From NCBI GenBank assembly GCA_045430275.1, contig JAILXU010000010.1, forward strand, positions 62,001 through 126,000: DNA of 64,000 nucleotides, written 5' to 3'. This DNA is from Oceanobacter sp045430275. Its GTDB lineage: Bacteria; Pseudomonadota; Gammaproteobacteria; Pseudomonadales; Oceanobacteraceae. Below, piece by piece: positions 25,984 through 34,882 of the stretch. Both the position numbers and the translations under genes were made by a program. The notes beneath the pieces are model-generated. The model had not been told where the DNA came from, searched no databases, and worked only from the letters and a program-made list of their open reading frames with translations. Numbering within the stretch: position 1 is the first letter of the stretch; each line of letters opens with the position of its first letter.

Positions 25984-27783
25984 TCAGTCATCCACTTTGA
26001 GTACGGCCAGGAATGCAGATTGTGGTATCTCAACGCTACCAATCTGTTTCATCCGCTTCTTGCCTTCTTTCTGTTTCTGCAACAGCTTCTTCTTACGACT
26101 GACATCACCGCCATAACACTTGGCTGTTACGTTTTTGCGCAATGCTTTCACGGTAGTACGTGCAACCACCTGATTGCCGATTGCCGCCTGAATCGCCACA
26201 TCAAACATCTGGCGAGGAATCAGTTCTTTCATTTTTTCCGTCAGAGAAGCTCCACGACGACGGACATTATCGCGGTGCATAATGACCGCAAGTGCGTCAA
26301 CCCGCTCACCGTTCACCAACACATCCAGACGCACCAGAGGCGCTGCTTCAAAACGGGTGAAGTTGTAATCCAGAGAAGCAAAGCCACGGCTGGCCGACTT
26401 GAGTCGATCAAAGAAGTCCATCACCACTTCAGCCATCGGCAGCTCATACTTCAAAGAAACCTGATTGCCGGTGTATTGCATATCAATCTGAACGCCACGC
26501 TTCTCGATACACAGGGTGATCACGTTACCCAGGTATTCTTCAGGCACCAGAATATTGGCTTCTGCAATGGGTTCGTGCATTTCGCTGATGGATCCGACGT
26601 CCGGCAGCTTGGAAGGGTTATCAACAGACAGGGTTTCCCCTTTATTGGTTACAACCTCATAGATCACCGTCGGCGCGGTGGTGATCAGGTCAAGATTGTA
26701 CTCACGCTCCAGTCGTTCCTGAATGATTTCCATGTGCAGCATGCCCAGGAAACCACAACGGAATCCAAAGCCCAGGGCATCCGAATTTTCCGGCTCAAAG
26801 AACAATGACGCGTCGTTCAGGGACAGCTTGTCGAGGGCATCCCGGAAGTTTTCAAAGTCATCGGAGCTGACCGGGAATAAACCGGCATATACCTGAGGTT
26901 TTACTTTCTGAAAACCTGGCAAGGAACCCGTATCCGGGTGACGGCTGCTGACAATCGTATCCCCGACCGGAGCACCGTGAATATCCTTGATACCGGCCAC
27001 CAGATAGCCAACTTCACCCGTACGCAATTCCGGCTGAGGGTGGCGTTTGGGTGTAAAGATGCCCACGCTGTCTACGCCATGATCCCGGCCAGTACTCTGA
27101 AGGCGAACCTTGTCACCCTTGCGAATAACACCGTTTTTCACACGAATCAGGGACACAACACCGAGATACGGATCAAACCAGGAATCAATAATCAATGCCT
27201 GTAACGGGCCATCAATATTGCCTTCCGGTGGTGGAATGTTGGCCACCAGATCTTCCAGAACCTCTTCGATATTCAGGCCACTCTTGGCACTGCACTGCAC
27301 AGCCCCCAAAGCATCAAGACCAATAATATCTTCGATTTCCTGAGCGACACGATCCGGGTCGGCCTGAGGCAAATCCATTTTGTTCAAAACCGGCAGGACT
27401 TCCAGCCCTTGCTCAATGGCCGTATAGCAGTTGGCAACCGATTGGGCTTCCACACCCTGAGCGGCATCCACGACCAGCAACGCCCCTTCACAGGCGGCTA
27501 ATGAACGCGATACTTCATAGCTGAAGTCAACGTGTCCCGGAGTGTCAATAAAGTTGAGCTGATAGGTCTCACCATCGCGTGCTTTATAGTCCAGTGTCAC
27601 ACTCTGGGCCTTGATGGTAATGCCGCGCTCACGTTCCAGTTCCATGGAATCCAGAACCTGCTGCTGCATTTCACGATCAGATAATCCGCCACACGTCTGG
27701 ATAAAACGATCCGACAGTGTGGATTTACCATGATCAATATGGGCAATGATGGAGAAGTTACGAATGTGGTCCAGGTGGCTCAC
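25984..27783 (-). CDS. lepA: Elongation factor 4 (LepA)
   Basis: Ribosomal GTPase implicated in initiation and back-translocation. G1 AHIDHGKSTLSDR, G3 DTPGHVDF and G4 NKMDLP are present, followed by EF-G-like domains and the EF4-specific C-terminal domain (RQMFDVAIQAAIGNQVVART). Starting at GTG 27783 (MSHLDHIRNFSII) gives 599 residues, exactly the E. coli length. First gene of a lepA-DUF4845-rnc-era-recO-pdxJ-acpS operon, separated from mucD by a terminator. Confidence 0.97.
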   Translation of the reverse strand: MSHLDHIRNFSIIAHIDHGKSTLSDRFIQTCGGLSDREMQQQVLDSMELERERGITIKAQSVTLDYKARDGETYQLNFIDTPGHVDFSYEVSRSLAACEGALLVVDAAQGVEAQSVANCYTAIEQGLEVLPVLNKMDLPQADPDRVAQEIEDIIGLDALGAVQCSAKSGLNIEEVLEDLVANIPPPEGNIDGPLQALIIDSWFDPYLGVVSLIRVKNGVIRKGDKVRLQSTGRDHGVDSVGIFTPKRHPQPELRTGEVGYLVAGIKDIHGAPVGDTIVSSRHPDTGSLPGFQKVKPQVYAGLFPVSSDDFENFRDALDKLSLNDASLFFEPENSDALGFGFRCGFLGMLHMEIIQERLEREYNLDLITTAPTVIYEVVTNKGETLSVDNPSKLPDVGSISEMHEPIAEANILVPEEYLGNVITLCIEKRGVQIDMQYTGNQVSLKYELPMAEVVMDFFDRLKSASRGFASLDYNFTRFEAAPLVRLDVLVNGERVDALAVIMHRDNVRRRGASLTEKMKELIPRQMFDVAIQAAIGNQVVARTTVKALRKNVTAKCYGGDVSRKKKLLQKQKEGKKRMKQIGSVEIPQSAFLAVLKVDD

Positions 27784-27903
27784 GAGATAAGTTCCAGGCG
27801 ACGGTTCAAATGGACAGCGAGTGTACTTCAAAGCACAACGGATGGCTATTTGATGACAGCGCCATCCCGATGGTCTGATGCATTACCGCACCCAAACGGC
27901 CAG

Positions 27904-27933
27904 AAAAAAGCCACTGCCGGTGAAAGCAGTGGC
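27904..27933 (-). terminator. Rho-independent terminator downstream of mucD
   Basis: Perfect 8-bp stem GCCACTGC/GCAGTGGC (27910-27917, 27926-27933) followed on the minus strand by T6. It separates the sigma-E/mucD unit from the lepA operon. Confidence 0.9.
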
Positions 27934-27972
27934 TCGGTGCCTGATTCAATGCCTGAAAGGCCGTCCTGACTG

Positions 27973-29364
27973 TTATTCCACCCGCAGCGGAATAAACATG
28001 GCGACACCCCGACGCACGATGCGCATGGGCACACGACGTTTTGCAGGTAACGCTTCAACCACTCGCTGAAAATCGTTCAGAGTGCGAATAGTCTGCCCAT
28101 GAATGGAAGTAATGACATCCCCCACTACAATACCGGAGACAGAAGCTGGCCCTTGTAATACCGCCTTGACCACAACACCTTCCGCGCCCGCATCAGTTTT
28201 TGTGGCGTTGTCCAGTGCCGCCACCTTGATGCCCATACGCTCATTTTCAATCACATCGGGGATGGCCGTGCGAACACTGGCCTGACCACTCTGAGCATCC
28301 AGGGCCCCAATGGTTACTTTCAAAACCTTGCGCTTGCCGTGACGCATGATGGTCATACGCACCACCGAACCGGGTTTGACGCGTCCAACATGATGCGGCA
28401 AGTCCGATGACATACGAATGTCTTTGCCATCAAAGGCCAGAATCACATCCCCGGTGCGGAAGCCAGCAGCCTTGGCCGGACTGCCATCCAGAACCTGAGC
28501 CACTAGCGCACCTGCGGCTTTATCCAGCCCGAAGGATTCCGCCAGATCTTTATCGACCTCCTGAATCACAACGCCCAGCCAACCGCGACTGACGGCACCG
28601 GTTTCCTTAAGCTGCTCCACGACCTCCATGGCGACATCAATTGGAATGGCAAACGAAACCCCCATAAAACCACCGGAACGGGTGTATATCTGGGAATTAA
28701 TACCCACGACTTCACCGTCCAGATTAAACAGCGGGCCACCCGAATTGCCCGGATTAATAGCCACATCGGTCTGAATAAAAGGCACGTAATTTTCATTGGG
28801 CAAGCTACGGCCCTTGGCACTGACAATTCCGGCAGTCACCGAGTAATCAAAGCCAAACGGCGAACCGATCGCGACAACCCACTCCCCCACTTCCAGTTTC
28901 TCGGAGCTGCCCAGCTCCACCGTGGGCAAGTCGTCAGCATCCACCTTGAGCACCGCCAAATCCGAGCTTTTGTCCGCCCCGATGATACGAGCATTCAACT
29001 GACGCCGATCGTTTAAACGCACGATGATTTCATCCGCATCCTGAATCACATGATTATTGGTCAGGATGTAACCATCTTCGGACACAATAAACCCCGATCC
29101 CAGAGAAGTATGTTCCTTGCCGCCACCCGGATTACCAGGCTGTTGGGGAACGCCAAAAAAATGTCTGAAGATTTCTGGTACATCTTCCGGCAATCCGAAC
29201 TGTTGATGATAAGGGTTGCCCTTGCTGTGCTGAATGGTGCTGATGTTCACAACCGCCGGAGAGGTTTCTTTCACCAGATCCCGAAAATCCGGCAAGCTCG
29301 CCAGGGTATGCTTGCTGATAACCACCAGCGGCAGAATTAATAAGAATCGAAAAAGAAAGCGCAT
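27973..29364 (-). CDS. mucD: Periplasmic serine protease/chaperone MucD (DegP/DegQ family)
   Basis: HtrA-type protease that clears misfolded periplasmic protein. Signal peptide (MRFLFRFLLILPLVVISKHT), then the trypsin-like domain with catalytic His in ILTNNHVIQDAD, Asp in KSSDLAVLKVD and Ser in NPGNSGGPLF, followed by two PDZ domains (about residues 265-355 and 375-463). I chose the second ATG (29364) because AGGA is 7 nt upstream; 463 residues. Last gene of the rpoE-rseA-rseB-rseC-mucD cluster but with its own predicted sigma-E promoter. Confidence 0.95.
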   Translation of the reverse strand: MRFLFRFLLILPLVVISKHTLASLPDFRDLVKETSPAVVNISTIQHSKGNPYHQQFGLPEDVPEIFRHFFGVPQQPGNPGGGKEHTSLGSGFIVSEDGYILTNNHVIQDADEIIVRLNDRRQLNARIIGADKSSDLAVLKVDADDLPTVELGSSEKLEVGEWVVAIGSPFGFDYSVTAGIVSAKGRSLPNENYVPFIQTDVAINPGNSGGPLFNLDGEVVGINSQIYTRSGGFMGVSFAIPIDVAMEVVEQLKETGAVSRGWLGVVIQEVDKDLAESFGLDKAAGALVAQVLDGSPAKAAGFRTGDVILAFDGKDIRMSSDLPHHVGRVKPGSVVRMTIMRHGKRKVLKVTIGALDAQSGQASVRTAIPDVIENERMGIKVAALDNATKTDAGAEGVVVKAVLQGPASVSGIVVGDVITSIHGQTIRTLNDFQRVVEALPAKRRVPMRIVRRGVAMFIPLRVE

Positions 29365-29456
29365 ATTCATATCCTGTCTTGAAAGTGATTCCAACATTGA
29401 GTCACAGCCGTATCCGCATGTGAGAACGGTTGAAATCACAATGATTCACACAGCGG

Positions 29457-29485
29457 ATAAGAGTCGTTTCCGCAACAGCAGTTCC
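29457..29485 (-). promoter_or_regulatory. Predicted sigma-E promoter of mucD
   Basis: Minus strand GGAACTG (29479-29485), 16-bp spacer, TCTTAT (29457-29462), 93 bp before the mucD start. Spacing is identical to the rpoE promoter in this window. Confidence 0.6.
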
Positions 29486-29534
29486 GACACAAAAAGGATA
29501 AAGAGAGGAAATTTTCGAGTAAACAGAGAAAGGC

Positions 29535-29981
29535 TTACAAGATCAGATTAACGGCAGAACACGCTGAATCATCTTGCACCAGGCGGGGTTGCCACTGATG
29601 CTGGTAACGCTCAGACAGCATTCGAGCCGCAACAAAGCCAACCACCAAACCGACACCTGCCGACAACAGCATTTGCCATTCTGGCCAGGCGGCCCACTGC
29701 CCCAGAGCGGCACCCGCAGTCAACCCCAGCAGCGGAACACCGTACAACGCCAGAGCACTGCGAGCGACAGCGCCTTCGGGTAACTCCACCATCACTTGAT
29801 CACCCACCTGCAGCGAGTGCCCGGTTATCGGCACCCAGAGCGATACTGGACGACCCAATTCTTTCAGAGCTTGTTGACCACAACCCGATCTGGCCTGACA
29901 AGAAGCACAGGCTGATGCCTGAACGCCTTCAACCCAGACTCCCTGAGCATCAATGGTCGTGACTCGCACCCGTTCTTTCAT
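29535..29981 (-). CDS. rseC: RseC/MucC membrane protein
   Basis: 148-residue inner-membrane protein of the SoxR-reducing/RseC family. N-terminal domain has a clustered cysteine motif (ACASCQARSGCGQQ, about residue 24); two TM helices follow (SALALYGVPLLGLTAGAAL and MLLSAGVGLVVGFVAARML). RseC modulates sigma-E signalling in Pseudomonas (as MucC) and takes part in reducing SoxR in E. coli. Overlaps rseB by 4 bp (ATGA), with GGAG 7 nt upstream. Confidence 0.92.
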   Translation of the reverse strand: MKERVRVTTIDAQGVWVEGVQASACASCQARSGCGQQALKELGRPVSLWVPITGHSLQVGDQVMVELPEGAVARSALALYGVPLLGLTAGAALGQWAAWPEWQMLLSAGVGLVVGFVAARMLSERYQHQWQPRLVQDDSACSAVNLIL

Positions 29982-30937
29982 GATTCAGCTCCTGGTACAG
30001 CGACAGAATGAGCGATTTTCCGAGCCGTGGGCAAAGGCAACTCCCCCACCAGAGTGATGCGGTATTCCCGTCCCTGTTCTTGTCGATGCACCACCACCGC
30101 CGACGTTGCGCCCCAACGATTTTCAACGTCTGTCATGGAATGCTGTGTAACCGCCTCTACAAAGACAGAGAAAGCCGCCAAACCATCGGTATACATCGCC
30201 GAGACACGCTGCTGGTCATAGGTTTGTCCGGTACGGGCAAATCCAATCGGCACCCAACCTGGACGCCAGTTCATACCGTCCGGCAGTGGCTGCATCACAG
30301 CAGATTCAAGATGAGGGGCTATACGATGGCCACGCCCTGAGGCATCGAACTCAGAAAAAGGCAGGCGCTTGCCCACTTCAATACTGGCGAATTGATAACG
30401 CTCCAGGACACGCTGCTGGGCGTCCAGCAAATCAGACCGCAACAACAACCCGTTTGTTTTGTCCAGCCACAAGCGGTGGCCATAACGGTGTCGATCCCAG
30501 GGAGCGACATCCACCACCACCACGGCTCGACCAGCAACCCGGCCTTTCCCGGCCATGCCCAATTGATAGTGTTTTTGTATCTGGGAAATATTGTCCCGCA
30601 CAGCGCTGGCCAGACTGCCAACAGAAGGGGCGTGGGAACGAACAGCGTGATCACCGGGATGCGTACACGTGGTTTCATGACCCACGCGCACAATTTCCCG
30701 CTCTTCACCTGTCAAATGCACAATTTTTTCGTACTCAATGCCTTCAACCACCATGTGGCTAATCGACAATGTCTGCCAGGCCCGACTGTCACCAAATACC
30801 AGCACACCCTGATAATCGGTTTCCTTGACAGCGTGAGACATTTTATCCAGCCATGCAGCCGCCTGATCGGGAGCCACCGGAGCTGCCAGCGCAGCATAGC
30901 TCAGCAAGCTGAACAGCAGACAGCACACACGTTTCAT
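29978..30937 (-). CDS. rseB: Sigma-E regulatory protein RseB/MucB
   Basis: Periplasmic protein that binds the RseA C-terminal domain and protects it from DegS/AlgW; it is displaced by lipopolysaccharide or lipoprotein signals. Signal peptide (KRVCCLLFSLLSYAALAA), lipoprotein-like fold in the N-terminal part (DYQGVLVFGDSRAWQTL, HRYGHRLWLDKTNGLLLRSD) and the MucB C-terminal domain (RPGWVPIGFARTG on). ATG 30937 shares one base with the rseA stop (TGATG) and lacks a clear ribosome binding site, which suggests translational coupling. 319 residues. Confidence 0.95.
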   Translation of the reverse strand: MKRVCCLLFSLLSYAALAAPVAPDQAAAWLDKMSHAVKETDYQGVLVFGDSRAWQTLSISHMVVEGIEYEKIVHLTGEEREIVRVGHETTCTHPGDHAVRSHAPSVGSLASAVRDNISQIQKHYQLGMAGKGRVAGRAVVVVDVAPWDRHRYGHRLWLDKTNGLLLRSDLLDAQQRVLERYQFASIEVGKRLPFSEFDASGRGHRIAPHLESAVMQPLPDGMNWRPGWVPIGFARTGQTYDQQRVSAMYTDGLAAFSVFVEAVTQHSMTDVENRWGATSAVVVHRQEQGREYRITLVGELPLPTARKIAHSVAVPGAES

Positions 30938-31653
30938 CAAGGCTGGCCATCATTTTCAAAATTGGATACCCGTGCAAATGGCATCAACCCTCGCCCGGTA
31001 TTCAAGGCCGCGTGCTCGCTGTGCTGCATAACATAAGTACGCAACTTATCCTGGGCCTGACGCAACTCTTCTTCGGACAAAGTCTGCTGATCAGATGCCG
31101 TGGCTTGCAACGGCAAAGGCGAATATGGGAGAGACTCCGTCGTGGCAGCAACCAATTGCCCGCCACGGCCTGCCGGAATAATCGCCACCGGGGCAGAAGA
31201 GACCGGCACCTGGCTTGAGGCACCACCACTGATGGCCGCCACCGCAGGGGCTGATGCATCAATGGCTGGAGTATTCACCACTCTGGCACCCAACAGCACT
31301 GCCAGAGTTACGGAGGCCGCTACGGCACCGGACGTCAGCCAGTGAAATGTGCGTGAACGCTGTGACGTTGGCTCTGCAATTTGAACATCACTGCTAACTA
31401 CATGCTCTTCGGGATGTGTGGAGGCCGGGACATCATCCATTGGGACACCATCCAGCGCCTGCATAATGCCCTGGGATAAATCCGTTGTAGATGCAGGTTC
31501 ACCACGCATTACCGCACCCATCAACTGGTACCGGCCCCATTGTTCTTTTAATTCATCATCTTGTTCGGTCTGATTCAACAGACGCCGAATTTCCAGCTCG
31601 TCGGCTTCACCATCAACCAGTGCGGACAGGGATTCTTTCATACGATCATTCAT
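30937..31653 (-). CDS. rseA: Anti-sigma-E factor RseA/MucA
   Basis: Single-pass inner-membrane anti-sigma factor holding RpoE inactive. The cytoplasmic N-terminal domain is recognisable (MKESLSALVDGEADELEIRR), one TM helix follows (SGAVAASVTLAVLLGARVV, about residues 107-126), then a periplasmic domain that RseB would bind. 238 residues, longer than E. coli RseA because of a low-complexity Ala/Pro-rich periplasmic linker. AAGGTA precedes the ATG; 21 bp downstream of rpoE. Confidence 0.93.
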   Translation of the reverse strand: MNDRMKESLSALVDGEADELEIRRLLNQTEQDDELKEQWGRYQLMGAVMRGEPASTTDLSQGIMQALDGVPMDDVPASTHPEEHVVSSDVQIAEPTSQRSRTFHWLTSGAVAASVTLAVLLGARVVNTPAIDASAPAVAAISGGASSQVPVSSAPVAIIPAGRGGQLVAATTESLPYSPLPLQATASDQQTLSEEELRQAQDKLRTYVMQHSEHAALNTGRGLMPFARVSNFENDGQP

Positions 31654-31674
31654 CGTGGTTACCTTCTTACATCA

Positions 31675-32262
31675 TCACGCGGAGGCACTCAGAAGAGGCT
31701 GCATTTTCTTTTCAATCGCTTCCCTGGCACGAAAAATTCGTGAGCGCACGGTTCCTATTGGGCAACTCATGACATCTGCAATTTCTTCGTAGCTCAAGCC
31801 ATCCATTTCACGCAGGGTAATCGCCATGCGTAAGTCTTCGGGCAATGCTGAAATTGCATCAAAAACAACTTTCTGCAACTGATCCCGCTGCAGCAAGCCA
31901 TCAGGCGTATCAATATCTTTCATTGGCGTGTGATCACCGAAGAACTCGGCATCTTCCGGGTCGATTCCCTGAGTCGGTGTCTTGCGGCCCCGGCTGACCA
32001 GATGGTTTTTAGCGGTATTGACGGCAATGCGATACAACCAGGTATAAAAGGCGCTGTCACCACGGAAGTTTGGCAAGGCCCGGTAGGCTTTGATAAACGC
32101 TTCCTGAGTGACATCCTGGGCTTCGGCATGATCCGAAATAAACCGTCCCACCAGAGACAAGATGCGGTGTTGATACTTGACGACCAGCAAGTCAAAGGCA
32201 CGACGATCGCCTTTCTGAACTCGGGCAACCAATTGTCGATCGGTTTGTTGGTGGTCTGTCAT
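31675..32262 (-). CDS. rpoE: Envelope-stress sigma factor RpoE (AlgU)
   Basis: ECF sigma factor of 195 residues from ATG 32262 (MTDHQQTDRQLVARV). Region 2 includes DVTQEAFIKAYRALPNFRGD, and region 4 has GLSYEEIADVMSCPIGTVRS. The start is set by homology with E. coli RpoE/Pseudomonas AlgU; the upstream open extension contains the promoter. Followed by its regulators rseABC. An sE-type promoter upstream indicates positive autoregulation. Confidence 0.97.
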   Translation of the reverse strand: MTDHQQTDRQLVARVQKGDRRAFDLLVVKYQHRILSLVGRFISDHAEAQDVTQEAFIKAYRALPNFRGDSAFYTWLYRIAVNTAKNHLVSRGRKTPTQGIDPEDAEFFGDHTPMKDIDTPDGLLQRDQLQKVVFDAISALPEDLRMAITLREMDGLSYEEIADVMSCPIGTVRSRIFRAREAIEKKMQPLLSASA

Positions 32263-32343
32263 GTTCTGTTCCGAAGCCTTGCCAGGCTGTTGTTTGTACA
32301 ATACTGCCGTATTCACGTTGGCCTCTCCATAGTGGCGGTCTCC

Positions 32344-32372
32344 GATAGAGTCAGCCGTTTTCAAGAAGTTCC
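32344..32372 (-). promoter_or_regulatory. Predicted sigma-E-dependent autoregulatory promoter of rpoE
   Basis: Minus strand GGAACTT (32366-32372, exact -35 consensus), 16-bp spacer, TCTATC (32344-32349). It lies 82 bp upstream of the rpoE start, matching the known rpoE/algU autoregulation design. Confidence 0.8.
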
Positions 32373-32409
32373 CGAGTGACCTTGCGCAGTATTTCAGGCA
32401 CATCGATTG

Positions 32410-32438
32410 TTGACCGGGAGAGGTAACTGGCATTATAC
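32410..32438 (+). promoter_or_regulatory. Predicted sigma-70 promoter of nadB
   Basis: TTGACC, 17-bp spacer, TTATAC, ending 30 bp before the nadB start codon. Good -35 and spacing, moderate -10. Confidence 0.55.
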
Positions 32439-32468
32439 GGGTTTATTTCTCTGTTACATCGGATTCCA

Positions 32469-34073
32469 ATGAATCAGCCCTTGTCTTTTGATGTCCTGAT
32501 TATCGGCAGCGGTGCCGCCGGACTGACCCTCGCCCTGTCTCTGCCCGACAGCATGGACGTTGCTATTATCAGCAAAGATGCCCTCGACGCCGGTTCAACA
32601 CGCTGGGCGCAGGGGGGAGTCGCTGGCGTATTGGATGAAACCGATACCGTTGAAGCCCATGTGGACGACACCCTGGATGCTGGTGCAGGCTTGTGTCATG
32701 AACCGGCCGTCAAGTTCACCGTCAGCCACTCACAGGCCGCAATCCAGTGGTTGATTGATCAGGGCGTGCCCTTTACCCGCGAAGATGGCGAGCACTTTCA
32801 TCTGACGCGAGAAGGCGGCCATAGTGCTCGACGCATTATCCATGCAGCCGATGCCACCGGCATTGCCATCTCGGACACGCTGATTCAACGCGCACAGGAA
32901 AAATCCAATCTGCACCTGTTCGACCATTACATCGCCATTGATCTGATTACCCGAGAGAGACTCGGACTGGATGGCAGTGGCTGCGTCGGTGCCTATTTCC
33001 TGAACAAGAAGAACAAGTCGGTCGAAGCCATTCGTGCGAAGTCTGTTGCATTAGCAACCGGCGGTGCCAGCAAGGTCTATCTGTATACCAGCAACCCCGA
33101 TGGCGCTTCTGGCGATGGTATTGCCATGGCCTGGCGGGCGGGCTGCCGGATCGCCAATATGGAGTTCAATCAATTCCATCCAACTTGCCTGTATCACCCG
33201 ATGGCCAAATCCTTTTTGATCACAGAAGCCGTACGGGGCGAAGGTGGCCACCTGCTGCTGCCAGATGGTGATCGCTTTATGGAACGCTTTGATGCGCGTG
33301 GCGAACTGGCACCACGAGACATTGTTGCCCGTGCCATTGACCATGAAATGAAACGTCTGGGAGCTGACTGCCTCTATCTCGACATCAGTCACAAACCGGC
33401 TGATTTTCTGAAACAGCATTTTCCAACCATCTACGAGCGCTGCCTCAAACTCGGCATTGATATCACCAAAGAACCCATCCCGGTTGTTCCCGCTTCCCAC
33501 TATACCTGTGGTGGTGTTGTGACCGACGAATATGGCCGTACCGATATCGAGCACCTGTACGCGATTGGTGAAACAGCCTGCACTGGATTACACGGTGCCA
33601 ACCGACTGGCCAGTAACTCGTTGCTCGAATGTCTGGTATATGCCCGCTCGGCTGCCGAACACATCACTCAAAACCTGAGCCAATTGGATGCACCAGAGAT
33701 CCCGGTCTGGGATGCCAGCCAGGTGACCAACTCGGATGAAAACGTGGTGATTTCCCACAACTGGGACGAACTCAGGCGCTTTATGTGGGATTACGTTGGT
33801 ATCGTCAGAACCACCAAACGTCTGGTCAGAGCTAAACACAGGGTCAAGCTACTACGGCAAGAAATTCAGGAATTTTACAGTCATTACGAAGTGACCAGCG
33901 ATCTGCTGGAGCTGCGCAATCTGGTGGACGTGGCGGAAATCATCATTCGTTCGGCCTTGCAGCGCAAGGAAAGCCGGGGGCTGCATTACAGTCTCGACTA
34001 CCCCGCGCCTTTGCCCCGCGCTTTTGACACCTTACTCAGCGCCAAATACCTCAAGGAACTGGGAGAGCTTTGA
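32469..34073 (+). CDS. nadB: L-aspartate oxidase
   Basis: FAD enzyme that oxidises aspartate to iminoaspartate, the first step of de novo NAD synthesis; it can use fumarate or oxygen. FAD-binding GSGAAGLTLALSLP at the N-terminus, RWAQGGVAGVL, the catalytic segment EGGHSARRIIHAAD and ASHYTCGGVVTDEYGRT near residue 345. 534 residues, normal. Divergent from rpoE, as in E. coli and Pseudomonas; convergent with ygfX. Confidence 0.97.
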   Translation: MNQPLSFDVLIIGSGAAGLTLALSLPDSMDVAIISKDALDAGSTRWAQGGVAGVLDETDTVEAHVDDTLDAGAGLCHEPAVKFTVSHSQAAIQWLIDQGVPFTREDGEHFHLTREGGHSARRIIHAADATGIAISDTLIQRAQEKSNLHLFDHYIAIDLITRERLGLDGSGCVGAYFLNKKNKSVEAIRAKSVALATGGASKVYLYTSNPDGASGDGIAMAWRAGCRIANMEFNQFHPTCLYHPMAKSFLITEAVRGEGGHLLLPDGDRFMERFDARGELAPRDIVARAIDHEMKRLGADCLYLDISHKPADFLKQHFPTIYERCLKLGIDITKEPIPVVPASHYTCGGVVTDEYGRTDIEHLYAIGETACTGLHGANRLASNSLLECLVYARSAAEHITQNLSQLDAPEIPVWDASQVTNSDENVVISHNWDELRRFMWDYVGIVRTTKRLVRAKHRVKLLRQEIQEFYSHYEVTSDLLELRNLVDVAEIIIRSALQRKESRGLHYSLDYPAPLPRAFDTLLSAKYLKELGEL

Positions 34074-34098
34074 GCGTTCAGGAGCAGTCCCGATTATG

Positions 34099-34136
34099 AA
34101 AAAACTACCCTGTGCGGAATGGCATCCGGCAGGGTA
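34099..34136 (-). terminator. Rho-independent terminator downstream of ygfX
   Basis: Stem TACCCTG/CAGGGTA (34106-34112, 34130-34136) with an inner CGGA/TCCG stem, then GTTTTTT on the minus strand. It abuts the ygfX stop codon. Confidence 0.8.
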
Positions 34137-34553
34137 TCAAAGATGACCGTACAGGCAGGCTCGAAACCGTCGGAACTCTTCTTCAGAGGAAAAGCTGTCA
34201 GCCCTGAGAACCAGAGCGTCCCAAGGCCAGACTGACCAACGCAAGACCACCAGACGGGAGCGCCTTAAAGAATGTGAGCGCCAACTTACATCCAGCCGGT
34301 TACCGTCTTTGTACAACCACCAGCCCATGGCATCCAGACCGATGCGCTGAATGCGCTGTTCCGGCCAAACGTACCGTTTGTGCCAGAGCAGCACACCACC
34401 CCCGAGCACCATCAGCATCGCGACACTGAACAGGTTATCAGTCATGCCCAGAAAACCAATGATCCCCAGAGGTATCATCAAGGCCGCGCCATCCAGATAG
34501 CCTTGCCACCGGGACGGACGCAGCGACCATTCACAGGCTTCGGGTACGGGCAT
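34137..34553 (-). CDS. YgfX (CptA)-like membrane protein
   Basis: 138 residues from ATG 34553. Two adjacent hydrophobic segments (GAALMIPLGIIGFLGMT and FSVAMLMVLGGGVLLWH, about residues 24-60) followed by a basic, Trp-rich C-terminal domain. Sequence conservation with E. coli YgfX is low; the call rests on topology, size and overlap with sdhE (23 bp), the standard ygfX-sdhE arrangement. YgfX has been proposed to affect cell division and was once described as a toxin; SdhE is now known to be a flavinylation factor. Confidence 0.7.
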   Translation of the reverse strand: MPVPEACEWSLRPSRWQGYLDGAALMIPLGIIGFLGMTDNLFSVAMLMVLGGGVLLWHKRYVWPEQRIQRIGLDAMGWWLYKDGNRLDVSWRSHSLRRSRLVVLRWSVWPWDALVLRADSFSSEEEFRRFRACLYGHL

Positions 34554-34791
34554 GTTCCAGCACAAGATTCACAATGCGATTCATATCCGGGTCTTCCGGT
34601 TCAATGCGCTCCATAAACCAGGTGAACAAATCAGCGTCTTCGCAGTCCAGTAAATCCTTGTAACGCTTCTGATCATCGGCAGGAAGGCCACGGTAGGCTT
34701 CTTCAATAAACGGCTTCAACAGCACATCCAGCTCCAGCATGCCGCGACGGCTGTGCCATGTCAGGCGTCTTACTTCAATTTCGTCTGTCAC
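34531..34791 (-). CDS. sdhE: FAD assembly factor SdhE
   Basis: Small helical protein that promotes covalent flavinylation of SdhA and FrdA. The signature RRGMLELDVLLKPF lies near residue 15, with DDQKRYKDLLDCEDADLFTW downstream. The start is GTG 34791 (86 residues), chosen because AGGAG stands 6 nt upstream; an earlier ATG at 34815 would place that ribosome binding site inside the gene. Cotranscribed with ygfX and divergent from ygfZ. Confidence 0.95.
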   Translation of the reverse strand: MTDEIEVRRLTWHSRRGMLELDVLLKPFIEEAYRGLPADDQKRYKDLLDCEDADLFTWFMERIEPEDPDMNRIVNLVLEHARTRSL

Positions 34792-34817
34792 ATTTTTCTC
34801 CTGTGGTAAGGCCATAG

Positions 34818-34826
34818 ATTATACCA
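34818..34826 (-). promoter_or_regulatory. Extended -10 promoter of sdhE-ygfX
   Basis: Minus strand TGGTATAAT (TGn plus perfect TATAAT) 27 bp before the sdhE GTG. No strong -35. Confidence 0.5.
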
Positions 34827-34857
34827 GTGCAAAAATCATGGAAAGACATACCAACCC

Positions 34858-34882
34858 GAGAGCAAAACGGTATTTTGCCCTC
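34858..34882. repeat. Near-perfect inverted repeat between sdhE and ygfZ
   Basis: GAGAGCAAAA and TTTTGCCCTC flank a 5-nt centre (9 of 10 positions pair). Lies in the divergent promoter region; could be an operator or an mRNA leader hairpin. Confidence 0.35.

Noticed and set aside
34137..34791. ygfX-sdhE as a toxin-antitoxin pair
   Set aside because: This pair was once proposed as toxin-antitoxin, but the SdhE signature RRGMLELD is that of the flavinylation factor; nothing here points to a stability module.
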